Below, piece by piece: positions 8,890 to 18,000 of a DNA stretch of 64,000 nucleotides. The notes beneath the pieces are model-generated. The model did no database searches and had not been told where the DNA came from. It worked only from the letters and a program-made list of their open reading frames with translations. The DNA comes from Sulfitobacter donghicola DSW-25 = KCTC 12864 = JCM 14565 (lineage in GTDB: Bacteria; Pseudomonadota; Alphaproteobacteria; Rhodobacterales; Rhodobacteraceae). The stretch lies in the NCBI RefSeq assembly GCF_000622405.1, contig NZ_JASF01000005.1, positions 1,054,001 through 1,118,000 of the forward strand. Reading direction: 5' to 3'. Within the stretch, counting starts at the first letter, position 1, and each line of letters starts with the position of its first letter. The position numbers and the translations under genes were made by a program.

Positions 8890-9624
8890 ATGACCCCTGA
8901 AGAACAAAAGACCCGAGAAGAGCTCGCTGCCTGCTACCGCTTGGCGGCGCTCTATAAGTTCACCGATTTGATCTATACCCATATCACAGCGCGTGTGCCT
9001 GGTGAGGATGAGCATTTTCTCATCAACCCCTATGGTTGGCGTTGGGAGGAAATCACGGCCTCTTCGCTGGTAAAGATCGACGTTGAGGGAAACAAAGTGG
9101 ACGACAGCCCATACAGGGTAAACCCCGCGGGCTTCACCATCCATTCTGCGGTGCATATGAACCGCCATGATGCTGCTTGGATTATGCATACGCACACGCG
9201 CGCAGGTGTGGCCGTGTCTTGCATGGAAGAAGGACTTTTGCCGCTCAACCAGATCTCTCTGCAATTTCACAATCGCATTGGCTACCATGATTTTGAAGGC
9301 ATCGCGCTTGACCTCGATGAGCGTGATCGTATCGTTGCCGATCTCGGCGAGCACCCCGTGTTGATGCTGCGCAACCACGGCTTGATCGCCACAGGGCGCA
9401 GTGCCGCCGAGATGTTTAGCAACATGTTCTATCTTGAACGCGCCTGCGAGATACAGGTGGCCGCGACATCAACCGGCCAGCCGCTGCGTTTGGTGGATGA
9501 TGTAATTGCCACACGGGTGCATGAGCAATTTGTCCAGATGAATGAAGAAGATGGCGATCTGGAGCTGGAATGGCAGGCGCATTTACGCTCAATCGAGGGG
9601 CTAGGCGCTGACTATCGTGGTTGA
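8890..9624 (+). CDS. Class II aldolase/adducin family protein (second copy)
   Basis: 244-aa class II aldolase/adducin protein. Zinc ligands are visible as HTH in WIMHTHTRAG and a later His in RNHGL. I chose the ATG at 8890 because GGAGAG at 8881-8886 precedes it; a TTG at 8878 is in frame but lies before that site. It follows lcdH by 24 bases and is the last gene of the cluster. It differs clearly from the copy at 1203 and is closer to the adducin-like decarboxylase/aldolase branch. The substrate is unknown. The transposon begins only about 14 bases after its stop. Confidence 0.82.
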   Translation: MTPEEQKTREELAACYRLAALYKFTDLIYTHITARVPGEDEHFLINPYGWRWEEITASSLVKIDVEGNKVDDSPYRVNPAGFTIHSAVHMNRHDAAWIMHTHTRAGVAVSCMEEGLLPLNQISLQFHNRIGYHDFEGIALDLDERDRIVADLGEHPVLMLRNHGLIATGRSAAEMFSNMFYLERACEIQVAATSTGQPLRLVDDVIATRVHEQFVQMNEEDGDLELEWQAHLRSIEGLGADYRG

Positions 9625-9702
9625 TTGCCGGTGGACCTGTCACCGTTTAGTTCCGGACTATTTCAAGCGATGTTCGCAATAATGGGGAACAATTTTGACA
9701 AC

Positions 9703-9847
9703 TGTCATTAGCCCATAAGAGAGCAAATTTCGTTTTCGAATCAAAGTGTCAAAGCCATAAGTATATGAAAATAAACAATATAGCATGGGGGCAGGCGGTG
9801 TGCATCCATATCCATGCAAAATTCATCCATAAGCGTGCAAATTTTGC
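9703..9847 (+). repeat. Left-end repeat array, probable TnsB binding sites
   Basis: Four direct copies of a roughly 20-bp motif, CCATAAG followed by a CAAAwTT core, have CCATAA/CCATAT starting at 9713, 9755, 9806 and 9827. Examples are CCATAAGAGAGCAAATTT, CCATATCCATGCAAAATT and CCATAAGCGTGCAAATTT. The spacings 42 and 21 are multiples of two DNA turns. The first two copies are preceded by TGTCA. Arrays of transposase sites like this are typical of Tn7-like ends. One related sequence in the same orientation occurs at 23608 (TGTCAATGATATAAGTGCAT). Confidence 0.55.
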
Positions 9848-9870
9848 CGTTCCGAACGAGAGGTGCACAT

Positions 9871-9893
9871 AAAAAAACCGCGCAATGCGCGGG
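9871..9893 (-). terminator. Rho-independent terminator of tnsABC
   Basis: On the minus strand the stem CCGCGC/GCGCGG with a three-base loop is followed by seven T residues. It lies about 30 bases past the tnsC stop and would end the tnsABC transcript. Confidence 0.8.
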
Positions 9894-9920
9894 CTCATAG
9901 CTGTTTATGGGATAAGGTCT

Positions 9921-10946
9921 TTATTTCGGTCGTCGCTTTCGATCCTCTGATTTTCCGGCCACCTCGGACCGACGGACCATATCCAAGATTTTTTGCGTAT
10001 CGAATGCTTCTTCGTAGTATTCGATCGAAATCGGAGAATGCCCCACTGCAAACCCTGTTCGATCAGTAAATGATTTGCAGAAATGTTCAGTGTCGACCTG
10101 CGCTACGTCATTGAAGTGAGCGATCTTCAATGCATCAATAACAAGCTCAATCAAAAGTCCCCAACGATTTGCTGAGCAAAATGCCAGCCGTTTTGTGAAG
10201 TCTGAGGTCCAGAGATTTTCAGGAAAATCGATCCCAACTTTGCCAGCATATAGATGACAAAGGTCACTGATTTCTTTGAGATCTACAGTATTATTGGGTC
10301 GAATTTCAGTGAAGACCACCGGCCGTAGAAGGTAAGAAAGCTGCTCTTCTTCAGAAACATACTCAGTGAGTTCATTTACACCAGACAGGATCAGCATCAG
10401 CGGCCAATCGGTCCGTTTCAGCAGCGATTTGAAGCTATCCAGAATAATTTTTCGAACTGACGCGCTCTTGCCGGAAAAGATATGTTGGCATTCATCAAAA
10501 TGGATACCCACGACACCCTGTTCTTTTGCTTGGAAAAACACTTTATCCCAGACGTCGCTCTGGTTCGCACGGCTTGAGATTTTGTCCGATCCCGTTTTCC
10601 CGTATCCAAGGCCATCTTTAAGTGTCCGCCTGCCGAGTTCCTTGAAGCTCAACGATCCATCTAATGTTACCTTCTCGATCATTGCCGGGCGGCCATCGGG
10701 CATGATGGTGCTGCCGTCGTTCACAGCTTCAAGCATTTTGCCGATTTCACCGGACTTTCCGATTCGAGACGGCCCGGTCACAATCAGCCCTTTGGCCTCG
10801 AAAGGCTTTCCGTTCGAGCTTTTTGCTGCATAGTCAGTGATCATCCATTCCATCCCGCTCCGGAGCACTTTCGCCCGTTCGAAGTCGTAGTGCGCCCCTT
10901 CGAGGGTCTTGGTGACGGCGAAGGTCTTTTCTTGAATGAAGCTCAT
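9921..10946 (-). CDS. tnsC: TnsC/TniB-type AAA+ ATPase
   Basis: 341-aa AAA+ regulator of transposition. Walker A is GPSRIGKS (58-65), Walker B is GIHFDE (147-152), and a sensor region (LILSGVNEL) follows. In Tn7-like systems this ATPase coats target DNA, receives the target signal from TniQ/TnsD and activates the TnsA/TnsB transposase. Its ATG overlaps the tnsB stop (ATGA), so all three genes are coupled. The length matches the TniB/short-TnsC branch rather than the 555-aa TnsC of classical Tn7. It is the last gene before the left-end repeats and terminator. Confidence 0.87.
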   Translation of the reverse strand: MSFIQEKTFAVTKTLEGAHYDFERAKVLRSGMEWMITDYAAKSSNGKPFEAKGLIVTGPSRIGKSGEIGKMLEAVNDGSTIMPDGRPAMIEKVTLDGSLSFKELGRRTLKDGLGYGKTGSDKISSRANQSDVWDKVFFQAKEQGVVGIHFDECQHIFSGKSASVRKIILDSFKSLLKRTDWPLMLILSGVNELTEYVSEEEQLSYLLRPVVFTEIRPNNTVDLKEISDLCHLYAGKVGIDFPENLWTSDFTKRLAFCSANRWGLLIELVIDALKIAHFNDVAQVDTEHFCKSFTDRTGFAVGHSPISIEYYEEAFDTQKILDMVRRSEVAGKSEDRKRRPK

Positions 10947-13135
10947 GAGAGTTTTCCCGTATCTTTTGGAGGCGCAAAGCGCGTTGGTTCTGAAATGTCT
11001 TGCCCATCGGTGGCATCGTTCTGATCAGTTGCATGATCCGGCAAAACATCCCGTGCCGCATCCATAATGCCGCCAGCGGGAGTGGTCCCCGCCATCGGTT
11101 TTTCCGGGCGGGACTCATGAAGTCCAGTACGGATGACATGTGCCTTCGCATTGGCCTCCGCCAACGTCATGAAACTGCGAGGTAGTTTGTGCTCAAGCGC
11201 CAGGATTTTCATGTGGTCTTCCCGCTCGCCGCGAATGCGAGCGAGTTGGCTTTCAATAAGTCGAGTTTCTTCCGGCGTTTCCTTACGTGCTTGTAGGGCA
11301 ACTTCCAGAAATTCTGGGAGTGTGAGGTCACGCATGGCTGTCCACATAAGCTCAACCAAAATTGGATCAGGGTGACCAGCGATCAAGACAGTGGCATCCG
11401 CGATGTTATCTGGGTCGACGTAAACCGTGACCTTAGCTCTCACCTCGTCCCGTAATTCTTGAAGAGCTGAGGAGTTGTAGGGTAGGTTGAAGACCTTCAC
11501 ACCTTCATCAGTAATTTTAACTTCAGAAGCCCACCCAAGCTGGATGCGGCGATCATGATCTGGCGGCGGCAGGATCATCCCGTAATCATCGTTCACAGCT
11601 TGCGCCATATTCGCCGGGCGCGCTCCCATCATCGTAACGCCGTAGTGACGTTCATAGGGGTATTCATCGACCAGATAGCGTGTGATGATGCCGTAGAGTT
11701 CCTCAACATCAAGAACTCCACATTTGATCGGGTCGTAACCAGGCAGCTGCCCTGCGCGGCGCCCTGTGTAGCCATGCAGCAAGTTCAGCAGGATACTCTC
11801 GATCGTTCCGAACATGCGCTCGATGTAGGGTTTATCAACGCCATGATATGCGCGGGCATCAACTGTTTGGGTTTTGATCCCGAGCGCCGAGGATTTTACC
11901 TCCGAGTTTCGCAAACCTGTGCCATTGTCCCCTTTCAACGAGCCCAATCCGGTGGCGGGCATAGGATCACATTCACAGCCATAACGCCGCGCTTCACGTG
12001 TCTTGTCGCGCGTCGCCATCCGAATGACGTCGAGGGTTACGTCAGCAGAAGGATTATCGGTAAGCGCCCAACCGAGAGGCATGCGTGACGCAACATCGAT
12101 CATCAGTACAAGCCAAATGCGCTTCTTGATAATCTCGTCGATCTCATCAAGTGCGTCTTGTTGGTCCAAAGACAGCCGTTGCCAAAGGCCAGTCTTTTTT
12201 GCGACGACAATCAACGATAGCTTACATTCATCGATCTCGACCAACTCACCGATCATCAGAGCCCGATAATCTGTCGAACCGCTTGACCTATTGTTTGCAG
12301 CATATCGTTCACCACTACGCGCAATATCTCGCGCCGTCTTACTGATGTTTTTAACGTGCCTATCGATTGTTTTATGAGCGACCGCTTTTAAGTCTTTTAG
12401 ATCATTGAGGCGACGGATTTCGTTCTCCTTAACAACCAAGTCCTTATGCTTTCGCAAAACTGCAGCAGGCGTGGGCTTCCGGCTATCAAGAACAACTTTT
12501 TCGATTGCCTCGCTGATCAACTCGTAAACACGTAGGGACACGCCGTGGTTGGTCCTGTTCCCACGCAAATGAGCCTGATCTGGCAGAACCATGTCATCAA
12601 AGCCAGACCCGACCCACATTTCGTATTTGTCCATTAGCGTTCTGCCACGGGGGATTACTGCGACCAACGAAACCGACCCACCACGCAAAACAGCTGAGAT
12701 CGGGTGATCCCGATACTCTTGGCGCGCAATATCGCGGATCATACTACGGATTTCCGGATCATTGAGCCCTGTGGCGTAAATGCGGAAGCCTTGCTTCTCA
12801 ATGCATTGGATAGCACGCATTAACGCACCTCGAAAACGCTTCTGCTGGCGAAACTGAGGTGTAAGTTGCCCTTCAAAATAAAGCCCACCGTCTCGGATTC
12901 TTGCGCTGCCAAATGAGGTCGGTCGGTTCCCGTTCGCCGCAGAAGTGCCTGGGCGGCCCAACATCGATACCATTTCCTTGTAGGAGAGAAATTCGGTATT
13001 GCCAGTTTCCAGGCTGACAGTGTTGTAACCGCCGTCGGAATTTTCCGTGACGCTTAACGTACCAGTTCCACTATGCGACACCTGCATGCCGCTTTGAATT
13101 TTGTACCGTGGCATCAACATATTCAGACCTTCCAA
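10943..13135 (-). CDS. tnsB: TnsB-type DDE transposase
   Basis: 730-aa transposase with an N-terminal DNA-binding part (1-280), an rve/DDE catalytic core and a Mu-type C-terminal beta-barrel (about 480-570). The catalytic triad is readable: Asp about 302 in VEIDECK, Asp about 403 in KGDNGTG, and Glu about 438 in PYIERMFG, with the expected D-35-E spacing. It would cut the 3' ends and join them to the target. The start codon lies 13 bases inside the end of tnsA. The C-terminal tail (from about 660) is low in conserved motifs and probably contacts TnsC. Confidence 0.9.
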   Translation of the reverse strand: MEGLNMLMPRYKIQSGMQVSHSGTGTLSVTENSDGGYNTVSLETGNTEFLSYKEMVSMLGRPGTSAANGNRPTSFGSARIRDGGLYFEGQLTPQFRQQKRFRGALMRAIQCIEKQGFRIYATGLNDPEIRSMIRDIARQEYRDHPISAVLRGGSVSLVAVIPRGRTLMDKYEMWVGSGFDDMVLPDQAHLRGNRTNHGVSLRVYELISEAIEKVVLDSRKPTPAAVLRKHKDLVVKENEIRRLNDLKDLKAVAHKTIDRHVKNISKTARDIARSGERYAANNRSSGSTDYRALMIGELVEIDECKLSLIVVAKKTGLWQRLSLDQQDALDEIDEIIKKRIWLVLMIDVASRMPLGWALTDNPSADVTLDVIRMATRDKTREARRYGCECDPMPATGLGSLKGDNGTGLRNSEVKSSALGIKTQTVDARAYHGVDKPYIERMFGTIESILLNLLHGYTGRRAGQLPGYDPIKCGVLDVEELYGIITRYLVDEYPYERHYGVTMMGARPANMAQAVNDDYGMILPPPDHDRRIQLGWASEVKITDEGVKVFNLPYNSSALQELRDEVRAKVTVYVDPDNIADATVLIAGHPDPILVELMWTAMRDLTLPEFLEVALQARKETPEETRLIESQLARIRGEREDHMKILALEHKLPRSFMTLAEANAKAHVIRTGLHESRPEKPMAGTTPAGGIMDAARDVLPDHATDQNDATDGQDISEPTRFAPPKDTGKLS

Positions 13136-13872
13136 ACACGGGAATGGTGGCAGATCACTGCATCCATGTTTGCACCGAGACGGCCTCTCGCGATCAATCG
13201 ATTACATGCTTGAAAGATCCGCGCCTTCGACAAAGACATCACTCTCCAGAGATCCTTCATCAGCCAGAGCGTCCTCAACGATTGAACAGTCTCAAAAACC
13301 ATTTCATCGGCCAAGGGATCAGGCTGAAATACCACCAAGCGATGCATACGACGCAGGTTGTCCCGGCGTGCTCGGGTATAATCATCGGCGTTCATGACAA
13401 AAAAATCATCCGCTTCAGAGCGAGGGTAGGCCGCTTTGATTGCCTCGATTTCCTCCCACGTAATTTTATCCTTTAAGCTTTTTTCATACCTTACAAAAAT
13501 AAGGATGCGCTTGCCGGAAATTGTGGTCAAACGCATATCAATCGTATGCGTACGGGAGGTGCCAGCAGGATACTGGTATGGAAACTCAAGAGCCTGAAAC
13601 TCAAGATCATAGGTCTCTGGAGAAATTAGAATCTCATCTGAGACAGAAGTTTCGCCCAAGCTATCAGTAAGCCCCACCTCATCCCTGAATCCCGTAGCAG
13701 GGACTCTGTAAACGAAAGTTGTCTTTTGCGAGGACGCACTGGTGCCGATGGGATTACGCACAGCGCGTGAAGGCGAAACGCCGTAAATTTCGCGTGGCTC
13801 GATCACGCTTTGGCGAGGCCGTTTCTTAATCCCATAGAGGGTTTCGTAATCTTCGATATCATCGATGGACAT
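13123..13872 (-). CDS. tnsA: TnsA-like endonuclease
   Basis: 249 aa with an ATG at 13872 preceded at five bases by GGAG; an upstream TTG at 13917 is unlikely. The middle part has a restriction-endonuclease-like core: Glu 91 or 96 in DLEFQALEFPY, Asp 112 in HTIDMRL, and a Lys at 131 in FVRYEKSL. TnsA cuts the 5' ends so that the element moves by cut and paste. The usual Q/E-x-K motif reads Y-E-K here, with the Lys one place later than in classical TnsA, so catalytic competence is not certain. First gene of the tnsABC operon. The identification rests on these motifs and on its position. Confidence 0.72.
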   Translation of the reverse strand: MSIDDIEDYETLYGIKKRPRQSVIEPREIYGVSPSRAVRNPIGTSASSQKTTFVYRVPATGFRDEVGLTDSLGETSVSDEILISPETYDLEFQALEFPYQYPAGTSRTHTIDMRLTTISGKRILIFVRYEKSLKDKITWEEIEAIKAAYPRSEADDFFVMNADDYTRARRDNLRRMHRLVVFQPDPLADEMVFETVQSLRTLWLMKDLWRVMSLSKARIFQACNRLIARGRLGANMDAVICHHSRVWKV

Positions 13873-13917
13873 AGCTTCTCCGTTTGCGCACGTTATGGCG
13901 CAGTTTTTAAGGTTCAA

Positions 13918-14405
13918 AGGTTTGGTGGAGGCCGCTGATGCGACCCACGTCTGTTCCGGCCAGGAGATAAGCAGGACTGTTTGCGCGCTTTGAAAGCTGT
14001 TGAACGGAGACGTAAAAGATACTATCTCGGGGTTCAGAAGGTGATTGGTCGCAAGATCAGTCGGCAGGGCCTCGTTGTGTCACCAACGAGGCTTTTGCTT
14101 TTCTACCTCGGCTTAGTGTCCTCCTCTGTTGGGTTTCGCCGGGTCGTAAGGGTAATCAGTTTCCGTAATCGCAGCAAAATGCACAGATCGCGACCGGAGT
14201 CGAATCCTTTATTTACAAGGCGTTATGCGATTTTGGTGACTTTTTCGTTTTTCGCAATCTGGCTCCTTTATGATGACCAACAGTCGTTCCATGACTTCGA
14301 GTTAGGACAGTCTTTTACGTATTGGAAGGCGCTGAACCGCGATCGATATATACTTAAGTCAGGTCATAGCACTGAAATGTATACTTATTTCAGGCTCTGT
14401 GATTT
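13918..14405. other. 488-bp intergenic region upstream of tnsA with a plus-strand hairpin
   Basis: No gene is convincing. A 164-codon plus-strand frame from 13981 is rich in Arg/Lys and crosses the terminator hairpin, so it is probably spurious. The region should contain the tnsA promoter (minus strand). Its main landmark is the hairpin at 14069-14096. AT content rises towards 14400. Confidence 0.4.
14069..14096 (+). terminator. Plus-strand intrinsic terminator with no annotated upstream gene
   Basis: A perfect 9-bp stem GCCTCGTTG/CAACGAGGC with a six-base loop (TGTCAC) is followed by TTTT. It points rightward, yet the genes on both sides run leftward. It may end a small RNA that starts in the tnsA upstream region, or be a leftover of a lost gene. 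Confidence 0.5.
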
Positions 14406-14972
14406 TCAGCCAAAATCCAAGAGCAAGGAAGGATCCTGCTCATCAATAAAATCGCGATACCATTCGTCAGCGTAGCTTGCAGGAGTCATCTCATTAATAC
14501 AGATCAAGCTCCCCCAAAATCCACCACGGTCGGTCTTGAGATCAGCAAACATAGACAATCTTTGATTTCGGGCAGGCACATAAGAGCAACCCATGACCTT
14601 CTGCAATTGAGAGATCGTTCTCTGGGTACTTAGATCATCTTTTGCCAGTGCCCAAATCAGTGAACTCGCTCCATAAAACAGTTTATGCAGCGGTATCCTA
14701 GAACGCCGCAGAGGCGAGACCGACCTTAAAGAAAATTGTTTTTTTCTGCACTTCTCTCGCCTACACTGCCGTAGATTCCGCGATTTAATGTACCAGGAGT
14801 CGTCGGTTTGACACTTGGGACAACGCGGACCGTCTGGCCAAACAACTGTTGCAAGGCGCCGCTCCGCCGCGGCGAGGGTTGGAAAAGCATCTTTAATATC
14901 TTGTTTTGGCAGACCAGAAGCCAACATACGCCAGTGCGTCACGTCCAGTTCATCGCCAGAAAGTCTTAGCAT
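14406..14972 (-). CDS. IS1595-type zinc-ribbon protein without a transposase domain
   Basis: 188-aa protein. Residues about 48-85 form a transposase-type zinc ribbon (WPDGPRCPKC, then CRREKC and KKQFSLRS), followed by a helical part like that after the ribbon in IS1595/ISXO2 transposases (SRIPLHKLFYGASSLIWALA, then STQRTISQLQ). The DDE nuclease domain is absent and the C-terminus (about 140-188) is unrelated. It starts only 28 bases after the hsdR stop on the same strand, so it is probably co-transcribed with the restriction genes. It may be a DNA-binding accessory or regulator, or a truncated transposase. Confidence 0.6.
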   Translation of the reverse strand: MLRLSGDELDVTHWRMLASGLPKQDIKDAFPTLAAAERRLATVVWPDGPRCPKCQTDDSWYIKSRNLRQCRREKCRKKQFSLRSVSPLRRSRIPLHKLFYGASSLIWALAKDDLSTQRTISQLQKVMGCSYVPARNQRLSMFADLKTDRGGFWGSLICINEMTPASYADEWYRDFIDEQDPSLLLDFG

Positions 14973-15000
14973 AAACGGCTCATATTCACTCTTTGGCCCG

Positions 15001-18000
15001 TCACACCATCGACTCGCTCATTCGAGAAAGACCATGCTGGGAATTCTCAAAGAACTGAAACAATGCATCGGTTTTCACGTCCAATGCATCCTCATTGTAT
15101 TTTGAGGGCGGCAAACCCGTTCTTTCATCATATAGAAGGTCGTAAATTTCTTGCCGAAGTCCGTCCCGCGTACTCTGCTTTTCAAAAACGTCTTGGACAG
15201 CTTCTATCTTGCGTTGGATCGATTTCAGCAGCGTGGCCGATGCAGACTTGATTTGCTTGATCTCTTCTTTCGAAAGGTCTTCTTGTACCAGGAGGTCGAA
15301 GACAGGCTTTTGATCAGCAGTAAGCCCCAATGCGACATGCGCTTGTGTTTCGCCCTCCATCTCGGCCGTAAGCCGCATCAGCGCTTCAAAAGTTGCTTCG
15401 ATCGTATTCTTGTCTTTTTCCTTGTTATATTCGGCGATGATCTCATCAAACCTTTCCTGAAAGTCATTCAGCGTGGGATTTGCCGCAAGCATTTTCGCGA
15501 GGCGCTTTTGCAAGACACTGCGAAGGTCTTGCACGTCGCCGGCCTTCCGCTCGCTTTTTGCAAATTCCTTCCGGAGCATCTCAAAATTCACCTTAGAGAT
15601 GTCGAAAATCCGATCCTCCTCCCGGTCTGCCTTTATATCGATAGCTTCCGCGACGATTGCGTTCAGTTGTTGAATGATGGCCGCCGTATCAGCGTCAGCC
15701 TTGTCGTCCTGAAGAGAGCTGTAAATGTAGTTGATCGCCTGATAGTCGGCCTTAAAGGTCTCGACACGCTCAAACGTCAGGCATGCTTTGTATTTGCGAA
15801 ACACGGCGCGACAGGCAATCTCAAATCCTTTGCGCGTCTCGTCATTCGTGTTGATCAGCTCTTTCGCATCCTGCAAAGCCTTCAGCTTATTAAAACCAGA
15901 CGCGTCTTTCATCCGATCAAGGTCATACCCTTCCGCAGTCAGCCGCTCGCGCACCAGTCCGATGGCCTCTGCCAGCTCGCTGAGCAGTTTGTCATCAGGG
16001 TTCAACGGATCAACTTCGGGTGCCTCGCCAGGCCCTCCCACAGGTCCCTCGCCCGTATGCCCGGCAAATGTGGCCAGCGCTTTGCGCAGGTTTTTCAGGA
16101 TGCCGCAGTAGTCCACGATCAGGCCGTTGTTCTTGCCCTCTTTCACACGGTTCGCGCGCGCGATTGCCTGCATCAGGGTGTGCGCCTGCAACGGCTTGTC
16201 CAGATACAGCGTAGAGAGCGAAGGCACATCAAAACCAGTCAGCCACATCGCACAGACGATAACGATACGAAACGGATGGTCATCACGCTTGAACGCAGTC
16301 TCAACATCCAACCGCTTCTCTATCTCACGTCCGCCCACGGTCTCTTTGACCGTGAAGCCATCTTTCATCAGCTTGCGGTGCGGGATGATGTCCAAGCCCC
16401 AGTCCGCGAACCTTTTCACCTCGCCCTGTTCGTCACTCACGACGACGGCAACCTCGGTCTCGCGCATCCATTCGATCTGCTGGCTGCGGATGACCTTTTC
16501 CTGATCATCACCAACGGTCTTCAGCTCGGCCTCAAGCGCCTCAATGCGCACGGCCCACGCGGTTTTGATGTACTCATACATCCGCACAGCTGTGATCTTG
16601 TCGATGGCCACATACATGGCCTTGCCGCTTTCCCAGTTTGTGGAAAAATGGGATGCGAAATCCTTGGCCACATGCTGCAAACGCGGCTCGGCCGTCACGA
16701 CATGGTACTCACGCTTCAGATCATCCGACAGCTTTGCCGCAACATTCGGGTCGTCAATCTCCGCATCCGCAATCGCCGCCGCCAGCTTTTCGTTCAGCCC
16801 CTCACCCGCAACCTGAAGCTTGTCGCCCCGTGCATCGTAGAACAGCGGCAAGGTCGCGCCATCAAGGATCGCATCCTGAAAATCGTAGGTGGAGAGATAT
16901 TCGCCAAACACCTGCTTGGTCACTTCGTCATTGCCGAACAGCGGCGTTCCGGTGAACCCAATGAAGCTGGCGTTGGGCAACCCTTTGCGCATGTTCAGCG
17001 CCAGCGTGCCATATTGCGTGCGGTGCGCTTCGTCCGTCATGACGATTACGTTGTCACGGTCGGAATACACGCCGCCTTCGGCCTCCGCATCCGTGAACTT
17101 CTGGATCATCGCAAAGACGACCTTCTTCTGTTTACCCAGCAGATCACGCAAACCTGCCGCTGATCCGGCGCGGCACGGGTCCTTGTCGTTGTTCGCCAAC
17201 CCGACCGAGGCGAACGTCTTGTAAATCTGATTGTCCAAATCGGTTCGGTCCGTCAGCACCACAAAGGTATAATCGCCCCCCAGCTTGCGATGCACCTTCT
17301 GCGTGAACAGCGCCATCGAGAACGACTTGCCCGACCCTTGGGTATGCCAGAACACGCCCAGCTTGCCCTTGAGGCTTTCGCGCCGCTCCACGGCCTCCAC
17401 AGCGCGGTTCACGCCGAGGTATTGATGGTTTTTCGCAAGGATCTTTGCTGGCCCGCTGGCCGTATCGGCAAACAGAATGAAATTCTCGAACAGATCCAGA
17501 AACCGCCGCTTGTCGCAGACGACCTTCAGCAACGCCTCCATCGGCAGCATGTCATCGCGGCGGTCGCGCTCGTCCAGCTTCAGCCAGTCCGCGAAATGCT
17601 CATAATCGGCGGTGATCGAGCCCATCTTGGCCTCGCCCCCATTGCCCAGAATAACCAGCGCGTTGAAATGGAACAGATGCGGGACCGTGTCTTTGTAATC
17701 GCTGAGGTTCTCGGCGTAGGCCCGCTTCAAATCCTTGTCGGGGCGTTTCAGCTCGCAAAACATCAGCGGCAACCCGTTGACGAAACCGATGATATCCGCG
17801 CGCCGCCGGTGGGCATAGCCGCGTATCCACATCTCGCGCACACAAAGGAAATCGTTATTCTCGGGGTCATCGTAATCGAACACACGCAGGCGGAGGGTCT
17901 TCTGCTCGCCGTTCTGGCGGAACTTCACCCGCACCCCGTCGCGGATCAGATGGTATTTATCCTGATTGATGCGGATCAAGGATTGGGAACCGAAGATATC

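Noticed and set aside
14180..14215. GAGTCGAATCC sequence resembling a tRNA T-arm, possible attachment site
   Set aside because: Stem strands do not pair, no acceptor stem or anticodon arm upstream, and no matching tRNA 3' end elsewhere.
13981..14475. 164-codon plus-strand frame beginning MRALKAVERRRKRY
   Set aside because: It crosses a strong terminator hairpin and overlaps the end of the zinc-ribbon gene; the composition after residue 40 is not protein-like.
15151..17163. 670-codon open frame antisense to hsdR
   Set aside because: It lies fully inside an intact hsdR gene on the other strand, with Arg/His/Leu-rich composition typical of antisense reading; no motif.
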